From: Dyella psychrodurans
GTDB lineage: Bacteria; Pseudomonadota; Gammaproteobacteria; Xanthomonadales; Rhodanobacteraceae
Direction: 5' to 3'
Length of the DNA: 64,000 bases
Assembly (NCBI RefSeq): GCF_003363265.1
Contig: NZ_QRBF01000003.1
Coordinates: 408,858-472,857, forward strand
Part shown: positions 54,154-63,953 of the stretch, in pieces
How the letters are laid out: the number at the start of each line of letters is the position of its first letter
Numbering within the stretch: position 1 is the stretch's first letter
Position numbers and translations under genes: made by a program
The notes under the pieces: generated by a model
Told to the model about the DNA's origin: nothing
What the model saw: the letters and a program-made list of their open reading frames with translations, nothing else
Databases searched by the model: none

Positions 54154-54185
54154 AAAAAAAGGGACCTGGCAAGATCGCCAGGTCC
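54154..54185 (-). terminator. Intrinsic terminator of the TonB receptor gene
   Basis: GGACCTGGC and GCCAGGTCC form a 9-bp stem over a 6-base loop; on the minus strand seven T follow. It lies between the TonB receptor stop (54218) and the GH9 gene, so GH9-GH20 have a separate promoter. Confidence 0.85.
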
Positions 54186-54217
54186 TTGGCGGGGAAGAAG
54201 AAAGGTCGAGCTTTACA

Positions 54218-57007
54218 TCAGAACTTGAAATGCGCTTCGAGCATGAACTCGCGACCGCTCACGTACTCGTTGAGCAACTGCGTATTGGTGGGCCCGAGGT
54301 ACTGCTTGTAAACCGAGTTCAGCAAATTCAGCATGTCGAAGGACACGGAGAAGTTCTTGTTGAACGCGTAAGCAGCCGAGGCATCGAGCTCTTTATAGCT
54401 ACCCGTGTAAGCATCCGGAGCACCCGCCACGTAGCCGCCGGCGAGGTACTTGCCGCGGTAGTTGTACGAGATGCTCGCGCTGTACGGACCCTGCTCGAAG
54501 TACGGTGCAAACGTGTACGAGTTCTTCGAGTTGTAAGGCAGCGGACCGCCGGCAGCCGTGGACGAATCGGAGTAGGTGTAGTTGGCGCGCAGACCGAAAC
54601 CGCTGTCACCGAAGGCCTGCTGATAGCTGATCGCCGCACCCTTCACCTTCGCACGACCGCCGTTGATCGGCGCGGAGACCTGGTATTGGCAAATGCCCGC
54701 CACCGTACACATGCCGTTGGCGACGAGCTGCGCACCGACCGGACCCGGATAGAGCGTGCCCCACGAGCCGTTCTCGCGCGACTGAATGGTCGATGCATTG
54801 ACCACGTAGTTGAGAACGTTCTTGTAGAAGCCCGAAATCGCAATCACGGACTCGTTGTTGAAATACCATTCCGCCGAGATATCGCCATTGAGCGAACGAT
54901 ACGGCTTGATGGCCGGGTTGCCCGCGGTAGCCGTGAGCACGGTGTCGTTGGCTTCGAAGAACGGCGCCAGCTCGTTGTACGGAGCATAGGCGAGGGTCTC
55001 GGATGCAGCGCCACGCAGGATCACGTCCGGCGTCAGGTTGTAAGCGATGTTGAACGCCGGCAACCAATTGTTGTGCGTGCTGGTCTGGCCGATGTAACCG
55101 GTGCCGGGCGTGAAATCGCAATTCCACGGCACGAGGCCGTTAGCACCAGGCACCTGGCAGCTGCTGGGCACGTAGTAGCCATACGAGGTGATCTTGGTCC
55201 TCACCCAACGAGCGCCGATGTTGCCGTGCAGGTTGTCGTCACCGAAATTGACCTGTCCGTAGATCGCGGTGTTCTGCTGCTGCACGTTGAAAGTGTTATC
55301 CCAGTAATCGACCGGATCGTTCGCCGACAGCGGACCGTTGTCGAGCACGGCGTTGAAGATGCAGTTGTACCCGCAGGTCTGCACATGCGACACCGCACTG
55401 CCGTTCAGGCCGATCGACGAAGCACCCTGCAGGTTGGTCAGGCCGCCATAACCGATCTGATTCAAGGTCATGTTGGGCACGCCGCGATAGATCAGCAGGC
55501 TCTGGCTTTCCCAGTGCGATGCGTAGCGGGCACCCACCAGCAACTCGTTGAAGAAGCCGTCGAAGTCCTTGCTGAAATCGAGCTGGCCGTAGGAGTCGCG
55601 TGCATGGTACGGCTTGTAGCCGATGTTGCCGCCGAAGTCGTTGTCGGCCCAGTAGTTGGGGTTGTTCGCCGTGGCGAGGTTGGTGTAATTGAAGCCGTTC
55701 GGAATGCTCCAGTTGAAGCCGCCGCCGTAGAAGATTTCCTTGAACGCCTGGCTGATGACGTTGTTGGACGTGCTCACGCCAACCTGGCCACCCAGGCGCC
55801 AGCCGTCGCCGTAGAACGTACCGCGCCAGTCGACGCCCTTGGTCCGGATGTACGAAGCACGCGCATCGTTATCTTCAAAGCTTTCGGCGGTGCTGGTGCA
55901 GCTGGTTACCTGATAGCAAGGCGTACCGACCTGCGTACCGGAGGTCACGATGCCGCCCGGACCTGCCGTCAGGTGCGAGATGCCGGCGTAGTTGAACCCG
56001 GCGATCGGGTACAGCGACGTGTTGATGTTGTTCAGGCTATCCGTCATGTAGATCAGGCTGAGCGTGCTGTCGAAATGCTCGTTCGGCTTGTACTGAATGT
56101 TGACGAATATGCTGTTGCGCTTTTCGATCTGCTCGAAGTTGGCCGAGTTGATTTCCGTCGGCATCTGGTCGCTGCCTTTCAGCTGGCCGGACGCCACTTC
56201 CGCCGCGATCGCAGGGTTCACGGCCGCGATGGCCGAAACCGGCGTGTAGCCGAAGATTTCCTGGCCCTGGCGCGAGGTGTCCTGCTCGTAGTGCTGCGCG
56301 GAGACATCGACACCGAAGGTCTTCGAATCGTTGTGCCAGCTATAGAAGACCGAACCGTTCGGGCGGTTCTTGTCGGTCATGTCGTTGTAGTTCGCGCCGA
56401 ACGAACCACTGATCGTGTTCGATGGCACATCGAGCGGCTGTACCGTGTGCATGAACACCGTACCGCCGAGGCTGCCTTCCGGCAGTCGCGCTTCGGGGCT
56501 CTTGAAAATTTCGAGCTGGCCGAGAATTTCCGCCGGCAGCAACGAGTAGTTGAAGCCGCGGTTCGGGCTGTCGCCGTACAGCCAGAGCGCCTGCGCGACG
56601 GGGTGGCCGTCGAGGAAGGCAAGGTTCAAGCTCGGATCGATGCCGTCGATGCTGACGCGCTGCGTGGCACCGAACAAGTGATCGAGCGTGACGCCCGGCA
56701 CCTGCGCCAGCGCTTCGGCAACGTTGGTGGCCGGGAACTTGCCGATATCGGTGGCGGTAATGGCATCGACGATGGCATCGGCGTTGCGCTTGGTATCCAT
56801 CGATTGCTGCAAGCTGGCGCGGATGCCGACCACCGTTACCGTGGCAAGCTGCTTGGCATTGGCCTTTTCCGCCTGCTGTTCCGTTTGCTGGGCGGCAGGC
56901 ACCGTCGATGGAGGTGTGGTCTGCGTGGTGTCTTGCGCATGAAGCGATCCGGACAAACACAGCCCGGCGAAGATACTCGCGGCTAGTAGAGTCTTACGAT
57001 GTGACAT
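54218..57007 (-). CDS. TonB-dependent receptor, Xanthomonas/Caulobacter type
   Basis: The protein has 929 residues with a signal peptide (RKTLLAASIFAGLCLSGSLHA). The TonB box region LATVTVVGIRASLQQSM is followed by a plug with NADAIVDAITATDIGKFPATNVAEALAQVPGVTLD, the hallmark of the xanthomonad carbohydrate-receptor family, and EGSLGGTVFMHTV. The barrel ends in SGREFMLEAHFKF. It lies 128 bp downstream of the kinase gene and before GH9/GH20, so it is probably the outer-membrane entry for GlcNAc oligomers. Confidence 0.92.
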   Translation of the reverse strand: MSHRKTLLAASIFAGLCLSGSLHAQDTTQTTPPSTVPAAQQTEQQAEKANAKQLATVTVVGIRASLQQSMDTKRNADAIVDAITATDIGKFPATNVAEALAQVPGVTLDHLFGATQRVSIDGIDPSLNLAFLDGHPVAQALWLYGDSPNRGFNYSLLPAEILGQLEIFKSPEARLPEGSLGGTVFMHTVQPLDVPSNTISGSFGANYNDMTDKNRPNGSVFYSWHNDSKTFGVDVSAQHYEQDTSRQGQEIFGYTPVSAIAAVNPAIAAEVASGQLKGSDQMPTEINSANFEQIEKRNSIFVNIQYKPNEHFDSTLSLIYMTDSLNNINTSLYPIAGFNYAGISHLTAGPGGIVTSGTQVGTPCYQVTSCTSTAESFEDNDARASYIRTKGVDWRGTFYGDGWRLGGQVGVSTSNNVISQAFKEIFYGGGFNWSIPNGFNYTNLATANNPNYWADNDFGGNIGYKPYHARDSYGQLDFSKDFDGFFNELLVGARYASHWESQSLLIYRGVPNMTLNQIGYGGLTNLQGASSIGLNGSAVSHVQTCGYNCIFNAVLDNGPLSANDPVDYWDNTFNVQQQNTAIYGQVNFGDDNLHGNIGARWVRTKITSYGYYVPSSCQVPGANGLVPWNCDFTPGTGYIGQTSTHNNWLPAFNIAYNLTPDVILRGAASETLAYAPYNELAPFFEANDTVLTATAGNPAIKPYRSLNGDISAEWYFNNESVIAISGFYKNVLNYVVNASTIQSRENGSWGTLYPGPVGAQLVANGMCTVAGICQYQVSAPINGGRAKVKGAAISYQQAFGDSGFGLRANYTYSDSSTAAGGPLPYNSKNSYTFAPYFEQGPYSASISYNYRGKYLAGGYVAGAPDAYTGSYKELDASAAYAFNKNFSVSFDMLNLLNSVYKQYLGPTNTQLLNEYVSGREFMLEAHFKF

Positions 57008-57135
57008 GGCTTCCTCCCCTCAGAGGCGTTTTTCAGCACAGGAAATGTTCGCGGCATGCCTGTGCTGTGTGGCGTATGGGCTTGCGCCCGGTTCAGTTGA
57101 AAAAAACCTCGTTCCTTAATTCTTCGGCGCACCCG

Positions 57136-58167
57136 TCATTGGGCATGCTGACCGTCCAAATACAGGCCAGCAGCGCCGATGACACCCAGCTGGCCGTGCT
57201 CCATCAGTCGTACAGGTACCTGTTGCAGGAAAGGGCGCATCACGCCCTTATTGAAGAAGCGCTCGGCGAACGTGCTTGTCAGCAGCAGTTCGCGAATCTG
57301 CGGCAGGATGCCGCCGGCGAGATACACACCGCCGCGTGCGCCGTAGAGCAGCACGAGATCCCCGACAAAGCTGCCGAGCAAACCGCAGAACACATGCAGC
57401 GCCTCCACGGCGGCGGCATCGGATTTGTCGACGGCGCTGCGCGTGACATCGGCGGGAACGTGCAGGACCGGCGTCATGCCGCGCAGCGTGCAGATGGCGT
57501 TGTACAGATTGACGAGCCCGGGGCCGGACAATGCTTGTTCGAACGACACGTACGCACGATCGCGGCCGAACAGTCGAAGAATCTCGATCTCCAGTTCGTT
57601 GCCGGGCGCCAGTGCCACCTGCCCCGCTTCGGTGGCCAGCACCGTTGCGTGCGGCTGACCCGGCAAGAGCACGGCCGAACCCAAACCGGTGCCCGGCCCC
57701 ATCACCAGCACCGGACCACTCACCTGCGGCGAGCTGGTCTCGATCACCGGGGTGGTGTCGGACTGGGTCACGAATTGCGAGGCATAGGCCACCGCTTCGA
57801 AATCGTTGATCACCGCAAGGCTGGAGATCCCCAGCGTTTCGCGGATATCGCGGATCGACACCGGCCATGGCAGGTTGTCGTTGACGATGGCGTCGCCAAG
57901 CACATAACCGGCACTGGCTACCGCGCAATGCTCCAGACGCACGCCGACGCTCAACTGCGAAACGAAATCTTTCAGTACCGCCGTGAGGCTAGGCCATTCG
58001 GCGCAGGCGTAGCGGCGATATTCCAGCACCGTGACGGGACGATGGCCGTCCGGGCGCGGGCTAACCAGGCCAATGCGTGCGTGCGTGCCACCCACGTCGG
58101 CAGCCAGAAATGCCAGCTCCGGTGACGGCATCGAATGCACGTTGCCATGTTTGACAGCCTGTACCAC
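57136..58167 (-). CDS. glk: Glucokinase-type hexokinase, probable GlcNAc kinase
   Basis: I choose the GTG at 58167 (343 residues) because a GAGGAGG site lies just upstream; an ATG 12 codons later is possible. The ATP motif LAADVGGTHARIGLV, the sugar region VINDFEAVAYASQFV and MGPGTGLGSAVLL define the bacterial Glk family rather than ROK. In xanthomonads, Glk-like proteins in nag clusters act as GlcNAc kinases; here this is inferred from position. It is divergent from nagP, with a LacI-type operator 92 bp upstream. Confidence 0.88.
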   Translation of the reverse strand: MVQAVKHGNVHSMPSPELAFLAADVGGTHARIGLVSPRPDGHRPVTVLEYRRYACAEWPSLTAVLKDFVSQLSVGVRLEHCAVASAGYVLGDAIVNDNLPWPVSIRDIRETLGISSLAVINDFEAVAYASQFVTQSDTTPVIETSSPQVSGPVLVMGPGTGLGSAVLLPGQPHATVLATEAGQVALAPGNELEIEILRLFGRDRAYVSFEQALSGPGLVNLYNAICTLRGMTPVLHVPADVTRSAVDKSDAAAVEALHVFCGLLGSFVGDLVLLYGARGGVYLAGGILPQIRELLLTSTFAERFFNKGVMRPFLQQVPVRLMEHGQLGVIGAAGLYLDGQHAQ

Positions 58168-58259
58168 GCCCCCTCCTCGCGTTTCCTGTCGCACCTCGCC
58201 TACCAACCCCGTAGGCACAACCCTCTGGTGCGACTCTGATGACGGAGTCTGGTCACGAA

Positions 58260-58273
58260 TGACAACGCTGTCA
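58260..58273. promoter_or_regulatory. LacI/NagR-type operator upstream of kinase gene
   Basis: TGACAACGCTGTCA is a dyad with TGACA/TGTCA arms and a central CG, the style of LacI-family sites reported for GlcNAc regulators of Alteromonadales/Xanthomonadales. It precedes the kinase gene. Confidence 0.65.
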
Positions 58274-58493
58274 ACAGGTCGTAAAGATAGCCTTCAAGTC
58301 CTGTTTGTCGCATCGCGAAACATAATCGCGTGCCCGGGCCGAAATAAATGCTTAAATTGTTGATCATGCTTAATATTACATCGCGCCATTTAGGACAAAA
58401 GACCTATATGACAGACTGCTGCGCCGCATCAAAAATTTAAATCGGACGAGGTAAAATGGCGCACGTTGTCCAGGCCAGTTTGTCGCCCTCGAT

Positions 58494-58507
58494 TGACAAC
58501 GTTGTGC
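58494..58507. promoter_or_regulatory. LacI/NagR-type operator upstream of nagP
   Basis: TGACAACGTTGTGC keeps the ACAACGTTGT core palindrome of the site at 58260 but has one weaker arm. It lies 73 bp before the nagP start. Confidence 0.6.
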
Positions 58508-58580
58508 CTTGAGGACAATAAAGCTCGTTACGAAGATGTCGCATGATCGTCGACATCGGGTCTGTCACGGGGAATCGTTC

Positions 58581-59867
58581 ATGTCGTCCACCACCTACAC
58601 CGCCGACGCGCCACGCACGTCGACATTGCTGCCCATGATGATCATCGGCGTGCTGTTCTTCATCATGGGATTTTTCACCTGGCTCAACGGGCCGCTGATC
58701 TCGTTCGTGAAAGTGGCTTTTACGCTCGACGACATCAATGCTTTCCTGGTGCCTTTCGCGTTTTACGTTTCCTATTTCTTCCTCGCGCTGCCCGCGGGTG
58801 CCGTGCTCAAGCGCACCGGTATGAAAAAAGGCATGGTGCTGGGCCTTTTCATCATGGCCATCGGTGCGGCGGTGTTCGGCGAATTCGTGCGCATACGCAT
58901 TTATCCCGGCGCGTTGACTGGCTTGTTCGTGATCGGCGCGGGACTGTCGCTGCTGCAAACGGCATCGAACCCCTACATCAGCATTCTCGGCCCGATCGAA
59001 AGCGCCGCGCAGCGCATCGCTTTGATGGGCATCTGCAACAAAGTGGCCGGTGCGCTCGCGCCACTCGCGTTTGGTGCGTTGGTGATGACGGGCATCGATG
59101 CGTTCCTGGGCCAGGTAACCACCATGGCCACGGGTCCGGCGCGCGAAGCCTTGCTCAACGAATTTGCGGCGCGCGTTTTCTGGCCTTACATGGCGCTCGC
59201 CGGACTGCTGGTAGTGCTCGCGATCTGGATCGTTTTTTCCTCGCTCCCGGAAATCAAACCCTCCGGTGCCAACAGCGAGCGTTCGATCGGTCATAGCAAG
59301 GGCGGCATTTTCAGCTTCCCGCATTTGTGGCTGGGCGTGCTGTGCCTGTTTCTTTACGTGGGCGTGGAAGTGATGGCGGGCGATGCCATCAACACCTATG
59401 GCCAGGGCTTCGGCTTGCCACTGAAAGAGACATCGCACTTCACCGCGTACACCATGGTCTCGATGCTGGCGGGCTACCTGGTCGGCTCGGTGCTGATTCC
59501 TCGCTTCATTTCGCAGCAACGCTACCTCGCCGTGTCGGCCGTGCTTGGCGTGGTGTTTGCGCTGGGCGCCTACGTCACACATGGTTACGCATCGGTCGCT
59601 TTCGTTGCCGTGCTGGGCTTTGCCAACGCCATGATGTGGCCGGCCATCTTCCCGCTGGCCATCAAGGGCCTGGGCAGCCATACCGAGGCGGGCTCGGCCT
59701 TGTTGATCATGGGCATCGTGGGCGGCGCGCTGCTGCCGCAGGCCTTCGTCCACCTGAAGCAGTACATCGATTTCCAGCTTGCCTTCGTGATTGTCATAGT
59801 GCCGTGCTATCTCTACATCCTGTATTACGGCGTACGCGGCCATAACGTGGGCAACCACGCGAGCTGA
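58581..59867 (+). CDS. nagP: NagP-like GlcNAc permease (MFS, FucP family)
   Basis: The ATG at 58581 starts a 428-residue protein of 12 membrane segments; the frame extends upstream without a site. It resembles the sugar:H+ symporter branch containing FucP and NagP: LFFIMGFFTWLNGPLISFVK, LPAGAVLKRTGMKKGMVLG, LQTASNPYISILGP and FANAMMWPAIFPLAIKGLG. NagP of Xanthomonas and Shewanella imports GlcNAc. It is followed by the LacI regulator, NagB-II and NagA on the same strand. Confidence 0.9.
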   Translation: MSSTTYTADAPRTSTLLPMMIIGVLFFIMGFFTWLNGPLISFVKVAFTLDDINAFLVPFAFYVSYFFLALPAGAVLKRTGMKKGMVLGLFIMAIGAAVFGEFVRIRIYPGALTGLFVIGAGLSLLQTASNPYISILGPIESAAQRIALMGICNKVAGALAPLAFGALVMTGIDAFLGQVTTMATGPAREALLNEFAARVFWPYMALAGLLVVLAIWIVFSSLPEIKPSGANSERSIGHSKGGIFSFPHLWLGVLCLFLYVGVEVMAGDAINTYGQGFGLPLKETSHFTAYTMVSMLAGYLVGSVLIPRFISQQRYLAVSAVLGVVFALGAYVTHGYASVAFVAVLGFANAMMWPAIFPLAIKGLGSHTEAGSALLIMGIVGGALLPQAFVHLKQYIDFQLAFVIVIVPCYLYILYYGVRGHNVGNHAS

Positions 59868-59965
59868 GGCATACTTAGCGATGTCAGGCGCCGGCACCCC
59901 TGCGGCCACCACTCGACCCGGTGACTGGGCTACGATGCCCACCCGACACCCGGGAGGATTTTTCG

Positions 59966-60994
59966 TTGCACAGTCCCACCATCAAGGATGTCGCCAAACA
60001 CGCCGGCGTTTCGCTGAAAACGGTGTCGCGCGTGATCAATCACGAGGCAGCGGTTCGCCCGGAAACCCGCGAGAAAGTGGAACGGGCGATCGAGCAGCTC
60101 GGCTATCACCCGGACCCTTCCGCGCGAAGCCTGCGCAGCAGCTCGCACTCGTACGCGATCGGCCTGGTCTACGACAACCCGAACGCGCACTACGTGATCG
60201 ACATGCAGAACGGCGTGCTGTCGGCCTGCCGCGAACGCGGGTTCGGCCTGCAGATCTATCCCTGCGACTCGGCCGCTCCGCACCTGGCCGAGGAATTGGT
60301 GTCGCTGGTGCAGCGTGCGCGCCTGGCCGGTCTGATCCTCGCACCGCCGATGTCCGAGCAATCGGCATTGCTGGCCAAGCTGAAAGCTCACGACGTGTCC
60401 TTCGTGCGCATCATTGCGTCACGCGAGGATCCGCAGGACGGCATGCCCTGCGTGTATGTGGACGACCACGACGCGGCGTATGCGATCACCGAGCACCTGA
60501 TCCAACTCGGCCATACGCGCATCGGCTTTCTATGGGGCGAACCGCATCACCGCTCCAGCCCGGAGCGTTATCAGGGTTACGCGGACGCACTGAAGGACTA
60601 CGGCATTCCGGTCAATCGCAAACTGATCCTGCCCGGCCGCTATGCGTTCGACGACGGCTTCCGCGGTGCGCGCAAGCTGCTCGCGTTGAAAGAACCGCCC
60701 ACCGCGATTTTCGGCTGCAACGACGAAATTGCCGCGGGCGTGCTGGCGGCCGCGCGTTCGGCGGGACTGGACGTGCCGTGGGATCTGTCCATCGCAGGGT
60801 TCGAGGACAGTCCGTTTTCAAAACAGGCATGGCCTGCGTTGACCACCGCACGGCAATCGACCAGCGAAATCGGACGGCACGCTGCCTTGCATCTCATCAC
60901 CAGTCTGCAGAATCAAGGACCGGAGCCGGCCAACGAGGGGTTCATGCCCGAGCTGGTGGTGCGCGGTTCGACGGCGCCACCTCGTCAGACCTGA
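59966..60994 (+). CDS. LacI-family regulator of GlcNAc use
   Basis: I choose the TTG at 59966 (342 residues), eight bases after GGGAGG; the ATG-containing frame further upstream has no site. The helix-turn-helix reads SPTIKDVAKHAGVSLKTVSRVIN with hinge helix PDPSARSLRS. The effector domain has SYAIGLVYDNPNAHYV, LIQLGHTRIGFLWGEPHH and AIFGCNDEIAAGVLAAA. It sits between nagP and nagB-II and should bind the two TGACAACG dyads before the kinase and nagP genes, releasing them when amino-sugar phosphate rises. Confidence 0.9.
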   Translation: MHSPTIKDVAKHAGVSLKTVSRVINHEAAVRPETREKVERAIEQLGYHPDPSARSLRSSSHSYAIGLVYDNPNAHYVIDMQNGVLSACRERGFGLQIYPCDSAAPHLAEELVSLVQRARLAGLILAPPMSEQSALLAKLKAHDVSFVRIIASREDPQDGMPCVYVDDHDAAYAITEHLIQLGHTRIGFLWGEPHHRSSPERYQGYADALKDYGIPVNRKLILPGRYAFDDGFRGARKLLALKEPPTAIFGCNDEIAAGVLAAARSAGLDVPWDLSIAGFEDSPFSKQAWPALTTARQSTSEIGRHAALHLITSLQNQGPEPANEGFMPELVVRGSTAPPRQT

Positions 60995-61120
60995 TTTTTA
61001 TCGCGTCGATCGCATTGCGTCGACGCGCTTCCCGCTTTTCGTCATCCCGTACAGCACGCGCGCATCGGTTCTCGATGCGTGCCGGCGCGCGCTGCGTTAC
61101 ATCCATGCTTCGGAGTCCCC

Positions 61121-62155
61121 ATGAAATCCGCTCGTGACACCCTGATGTATAACGAGGCGCAGGAGAGCGCCGCCACTGTCGAACGCCAGCTGGTGCAGAA
61201 CGCGTCGCTGCTTCAATCGCTGGGCGAACGGTTGCGCGCCCAACCGCCGCGCTTCATCGTGACATGCGCGCGCGGCAGCTCCGATCATGCTGCGGCCTAT
61301 GCCAAATACGTCTTCGAAACGCGGCTTGGCTTGATCACGGCATCGGCATCGCCGTCGATCTCCTCGATCTACGACGCCAATCTCAAGCTCGAAGGGGCGT
61401 TGTTCCTCGCCATCTCGCAATCGGGAAAGAGCCCGGATCTTCTGCGCAGCGCACAGGCTGCCAAAGATGCCGGCGCTTATGTGGTGGCGATGGTCAACGT
61501 GGAAGACTCGCCACTCGCCGCACTGGCGCATACGGTGATTCCGCTGCGCGCCGGTCCCGAGCAAAGCGTGGCGGCGACCAAGAGCTATCTCGCAACGCTC
61601 GCCGCGATTCTGCAATTGACGGCGCACTGGACCAACGACAAGGCCCTGCATGCCGCCATCGCGCGTCTTCCGAACGATTTGCGCAGAGGTTGGGAAGGCG
61701 ACTGGAGCGCCCTCGAACGGGGCCTGGTGGACGTGCAGAATCTGTACGTAGTGGGTCGCGGCTACGGATTCGGCGCTGCGCTGGAGGCTGCGTTGAAACT
61801 GAAAGAGACCTGCGGCTTGCACGCCGAGGCTTTCAGTGCCGCCGAAGTGAAGCATGGGCCCATGGCGTTGGTCGGCGCGGGCTTCCCCGTGCTGTTTTTC
61901 GCGCAAGACGACGGCACGCTGGAAAACACCTTGTCCGTGGCGGCCGAATTCCGCGCGCGCGGCGCACGCGTATGGGTCGCCGCACCGGGTGCGCAAGGCG
62001 ACGATGCGCTACCGCTTCCCACCGGCATCGAACCCATCGTGACGCCATTGCTCACGGTGCAAAGCTTCTATCGCGCCGCCAGCGCGCTTTCGCTCGCACG
62101 CGGTTACGATCCGGATGTACCGCCGCACCTGCGCAAGGTCACGGAGACTGTGTAA
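61121..62155 (+). CDS. nagB-II: Glucosamine-6-phosphate deaminase, isomerase type (NagB-II)
   Basis: The ATG at 61121 follows GGAG. The 344-residue protein consists of two SIS domains: FIVTCARGSSDHAAAYAKYVFE and LFLAISQSGKSPDLLRSAQAAK in the first, then LYVVGRGYGFGAALEAALKLKETC and FSAAEVKHGPMALV in the second. This layout, without the GlmS glutaminase domain, is that of NagB-II, which converts glucosamine-6-phosphate to fructose-6-phosphate and ammonia. Its stop overlaps the nagA start by one base. Confidence 0.9.
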   Translation: MKSARDTLMYNEAQESAATVERQLVQNASLLQSLGERLRAQPPRFIVTCARGSSDHAAAYAKYVFETRLGLITASASPSISSIYDANLKLEGALFLAISQSGKSPDLLRSAQAAKDAGAYVVAMVNVEDSPLAALAHTVIPLRAGPEQSVAATKSYLATLAAILQLTAHWTNDKALHAAIARLPNDLRRGWEGDWSALERGLVDVQNLYVVGRGYGFGAALEAALKLKETCGLHAEAFSAAEVKHGPMALVGAGFPVLFFAQDDGTLENTLSVAAEFRARGARVWVAAPGAQGDDALPLPTGIEPIVTPLLTVQSFYRAASALSLARGYDPDVPPHLRKVTETV

Positions 62156-63315
62156 TGACCGCCAGTCCACTCATTGCCCTCGTCAACGGCCGCGTGCTGG
62201 GCGACCACGGTCCGCGCGAGGGTCTTGCCGTGCTGGTGCGAGGCAAGCGCATTGTCGCCGTCGTTGCGCAGGATGATCCGCGTGTGGGCGATGCGCAGCG
62301 GCACGATCTGCACGGCCATCTGTTGCTGCCCGGATTCATCGACGTGCAGGTGAATGGCGGCGGCGGCTTGCTGTTCAACGATGCCCCGACCGTGGAGACA
62401 CTGCGCAGCATTGCCCAGGCGCACCGCAAGTACGGCACCACCGGCATGCTTCCTACGCTGATCACGGACACCGCCGAGCAGATGCATGCCGCGCTCAAGG
62501 CGGTGGATGACGCGATCGAACAACGCGTGCCGGGTATTCTCGGGATTCACGTGGAAGGACCGTTCCTTGCCAACGCACGCAAGGGCATCCACAACGCAGC
62601 ATTGTTCCGTCATCCCGACGAGAGCGATGTCGAGGCGCTCATTGCTCCGCATCGCGGACCGGTCATGTTGACGCTCGCGCCCGACGAAGTCTCTCCACAA
62701 GTCATCGCTCGCCTCAGCGCAGCAGGCGTCATCGTCGTCGCCGGTCATACCGCCGCCGATTACGCGACCACCCGCGCCGCGCTGGACGCAGGCGTGTGCG
62801 GATTCACGCACCTCTACAACGCCATGACGCCGCTGGCCAATCGCGATCCCGGCGTGGTCGGCGCGGCACTGGACGATCCGCATAGCTGGTGCGGCTTGAT
62901 CGTGGATGGTCATCATGTGCACCCAGCGACATTGCGCGTGGCGATCGCCGCGAAAGCACGCGGCAAATGCGTGCTGGTGACCGATGCCATGCCACCCGTG
63001 GGAAGCGACCGCCCCGACTACGTGCTCAATGGACAGACCATCGTGATGCGCGATGGCATCTGCCAGAACGAAGCGGGCGTCCTGGCTGGCTCCGGCCTCG
63101 ACATGGCAGGCGCCGTGCGCAACACCGTGCACATGCTCGGCCTGCCCTTGGCCGAAGCCTCGCGCATGGCAAGCGCCTATCCGGCCGCATGGATCGGCTT
63201 GGACCGCACCCACGGACGCATCGCGGCAGGCTACAACGCCGATTTCGCGGTGATGGACGATACGTTGACCGTGCGCGAAACGTGGATCGGCGGCATAGCC
63301 CACACCGCGGTTTGA
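62155..63315 (+). CDS. nagA: N-acetylglucosamine-6-phosphate deacetylase
   Basis: The ATG at 62155 shares one base with the NagB-II stop. The 386-residue protein is a metal-dependent amidohydrolase. The first metal-region strand reads GFIDVQVNGGGG in place of HxH, as in other NagA proteins. The metal glutamate lies in GIHVEGPFLANARKGIHN, the histidines in VVAGHTAAD and FTHLYNAMTPLANRDPG, and the catalytic aspartate in VTDAMPPVG. It removes acetate from GlcNAc-6-phosphate. It is the last gene of the nagP operon. Confidence 0.94.
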   Translation: MTASPLIALVNGRVLGDHGPREGLAVLVRGKRIVAVVAQDDPRVGDAQRHDLHGHLLLPGFIDVQVNGGGGLLFNDAPTVETLRSIAQAHRKYGTTGMLPTLITDTAEQMHAALKAVDDAIEQRVPGILGIHVEGPFLANARKGIHNAALFRHPDESDVEALIAPHRGPVMLTLAPDEVSPQVIARLSAAGVIVVAGHTAADYATTRAALDAGVCGFTHLYNAMTPLANRDPGVVGAALDDPHSWCGLIVDGHHVHPATLRVAIAAKARGKCVLVTDAMPPVGSDRPDYVLNGQTIVMRDGICQNEAGVLAGSGLDMAGAVRNTVHMLGLPLAEASRMASAYPAAWIGLDRTHGRIAAGYNADFAVMDDTLTVRETWIGGIAHTAV

Positions 63316-63557
63316 TACCTATCCGGGGATTTGGTGACTGCTCGCCTCCAACGCCAAATTCCCGGGCAGCTTTCCTTGATTCAGCGCGGTTTGGCGAGCA
63401 CAGCGAGCATGAGCACAGGTGCGTCCCCGACAATTTCTTTGAGCCGGTTTTGTACGCACTCGCCCGCGCACGAGCGTGCGAGTAGCCCATTTACACAAAA
63501 TCCCAAGTACGCCTCGTAGGCGGCCACACTAGCAATGAACCTGACACCAATTTGGAT

Positions 63558-63953
63558 CTAGTCAATGCAATCCTGAATATACAAAAGCTCGCCTATGTAA
63601 GGAAATTTTTCCTTTAAGTCCGGTGCAATTTTTGAAACCAACCAATCTTTCCAAAGCTTTGCGGACTTCGTTCCAAAAAGTCGAATTCGTAGCTCAGATT
63701 TACTACCCAAACTTGCCATCGGGGCGCGGAGGAATTCGTCACTATAAACGAGGACCTCATCTTTCTTTACTTCCAAATTCACTCCCGTAGACCAAGTGCG
63801 TGTCCAAGTCTTATTCGCGCCCATCCACACACCACTAAACCACTCATCAATCACTTTGCAAATGTTCTCGGGCGCTCCTTCCAACAGTTGGAGACCAACA
63901 TCGACGCAGAAGGAACCGTCAACTTTTCGCGATGGGAATTTTGCGGTATTCAT
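63558..63953 (-). CDS. Orphan protein in an AT-rich segment, unknown function
   Basis: The protein has 131 residues. The start MNTAKFPSRKVDGSFCVDV has no strong ribosome site. No signal peptide or membrane segment is seen. The sequence alternates aromatic residues and lysines (WMGANKTWTRTWSTGVNLEVKKDEVLVYSDEF). I do not recognise a family. Its codons are AT-rich compared with the rest of the window, and the DNA on both sides is also AT-rich, pointing to transfer. It could be an immunity or effector-type protein, but nothing in the sequence proves it. Confidence 0.55.
   Translation of the reverse strand: MNTAKFPSRKVDGSFCVDVGLQLLEGAPENICKVIDEWFSGVWMGANKTWTRTWSTGVNLEVKKDEVLVYSDEFLRAPMASLGSKSELRIRLFGTKSAKLWKDWLVSKIAPDLKEKFPYIGELLYIQDCID

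Larger units (their letters stand above)
58168..58580. promoter_or_regulatory. Divergent promoter region of kinase and nagP
   Basis: These 413 bp hold no gene. They contain two LacI-type operator candidates (58260-58273 and 58494-58507) and a strongly AT-rich stretch at 58330-58440, including AAATGCTTAAATTGTTG, that may carry promoters and activator sites. Confidence 0.6.

Noticed and set aside
54005-56986. 993-residue plus-strand ORF over the TonB receptor gene
   Set aside because: It is a long antisense frame with repetitive Val/Arg/Glu composition; the minus-strand receptor has clear motifs and a signal peptide.
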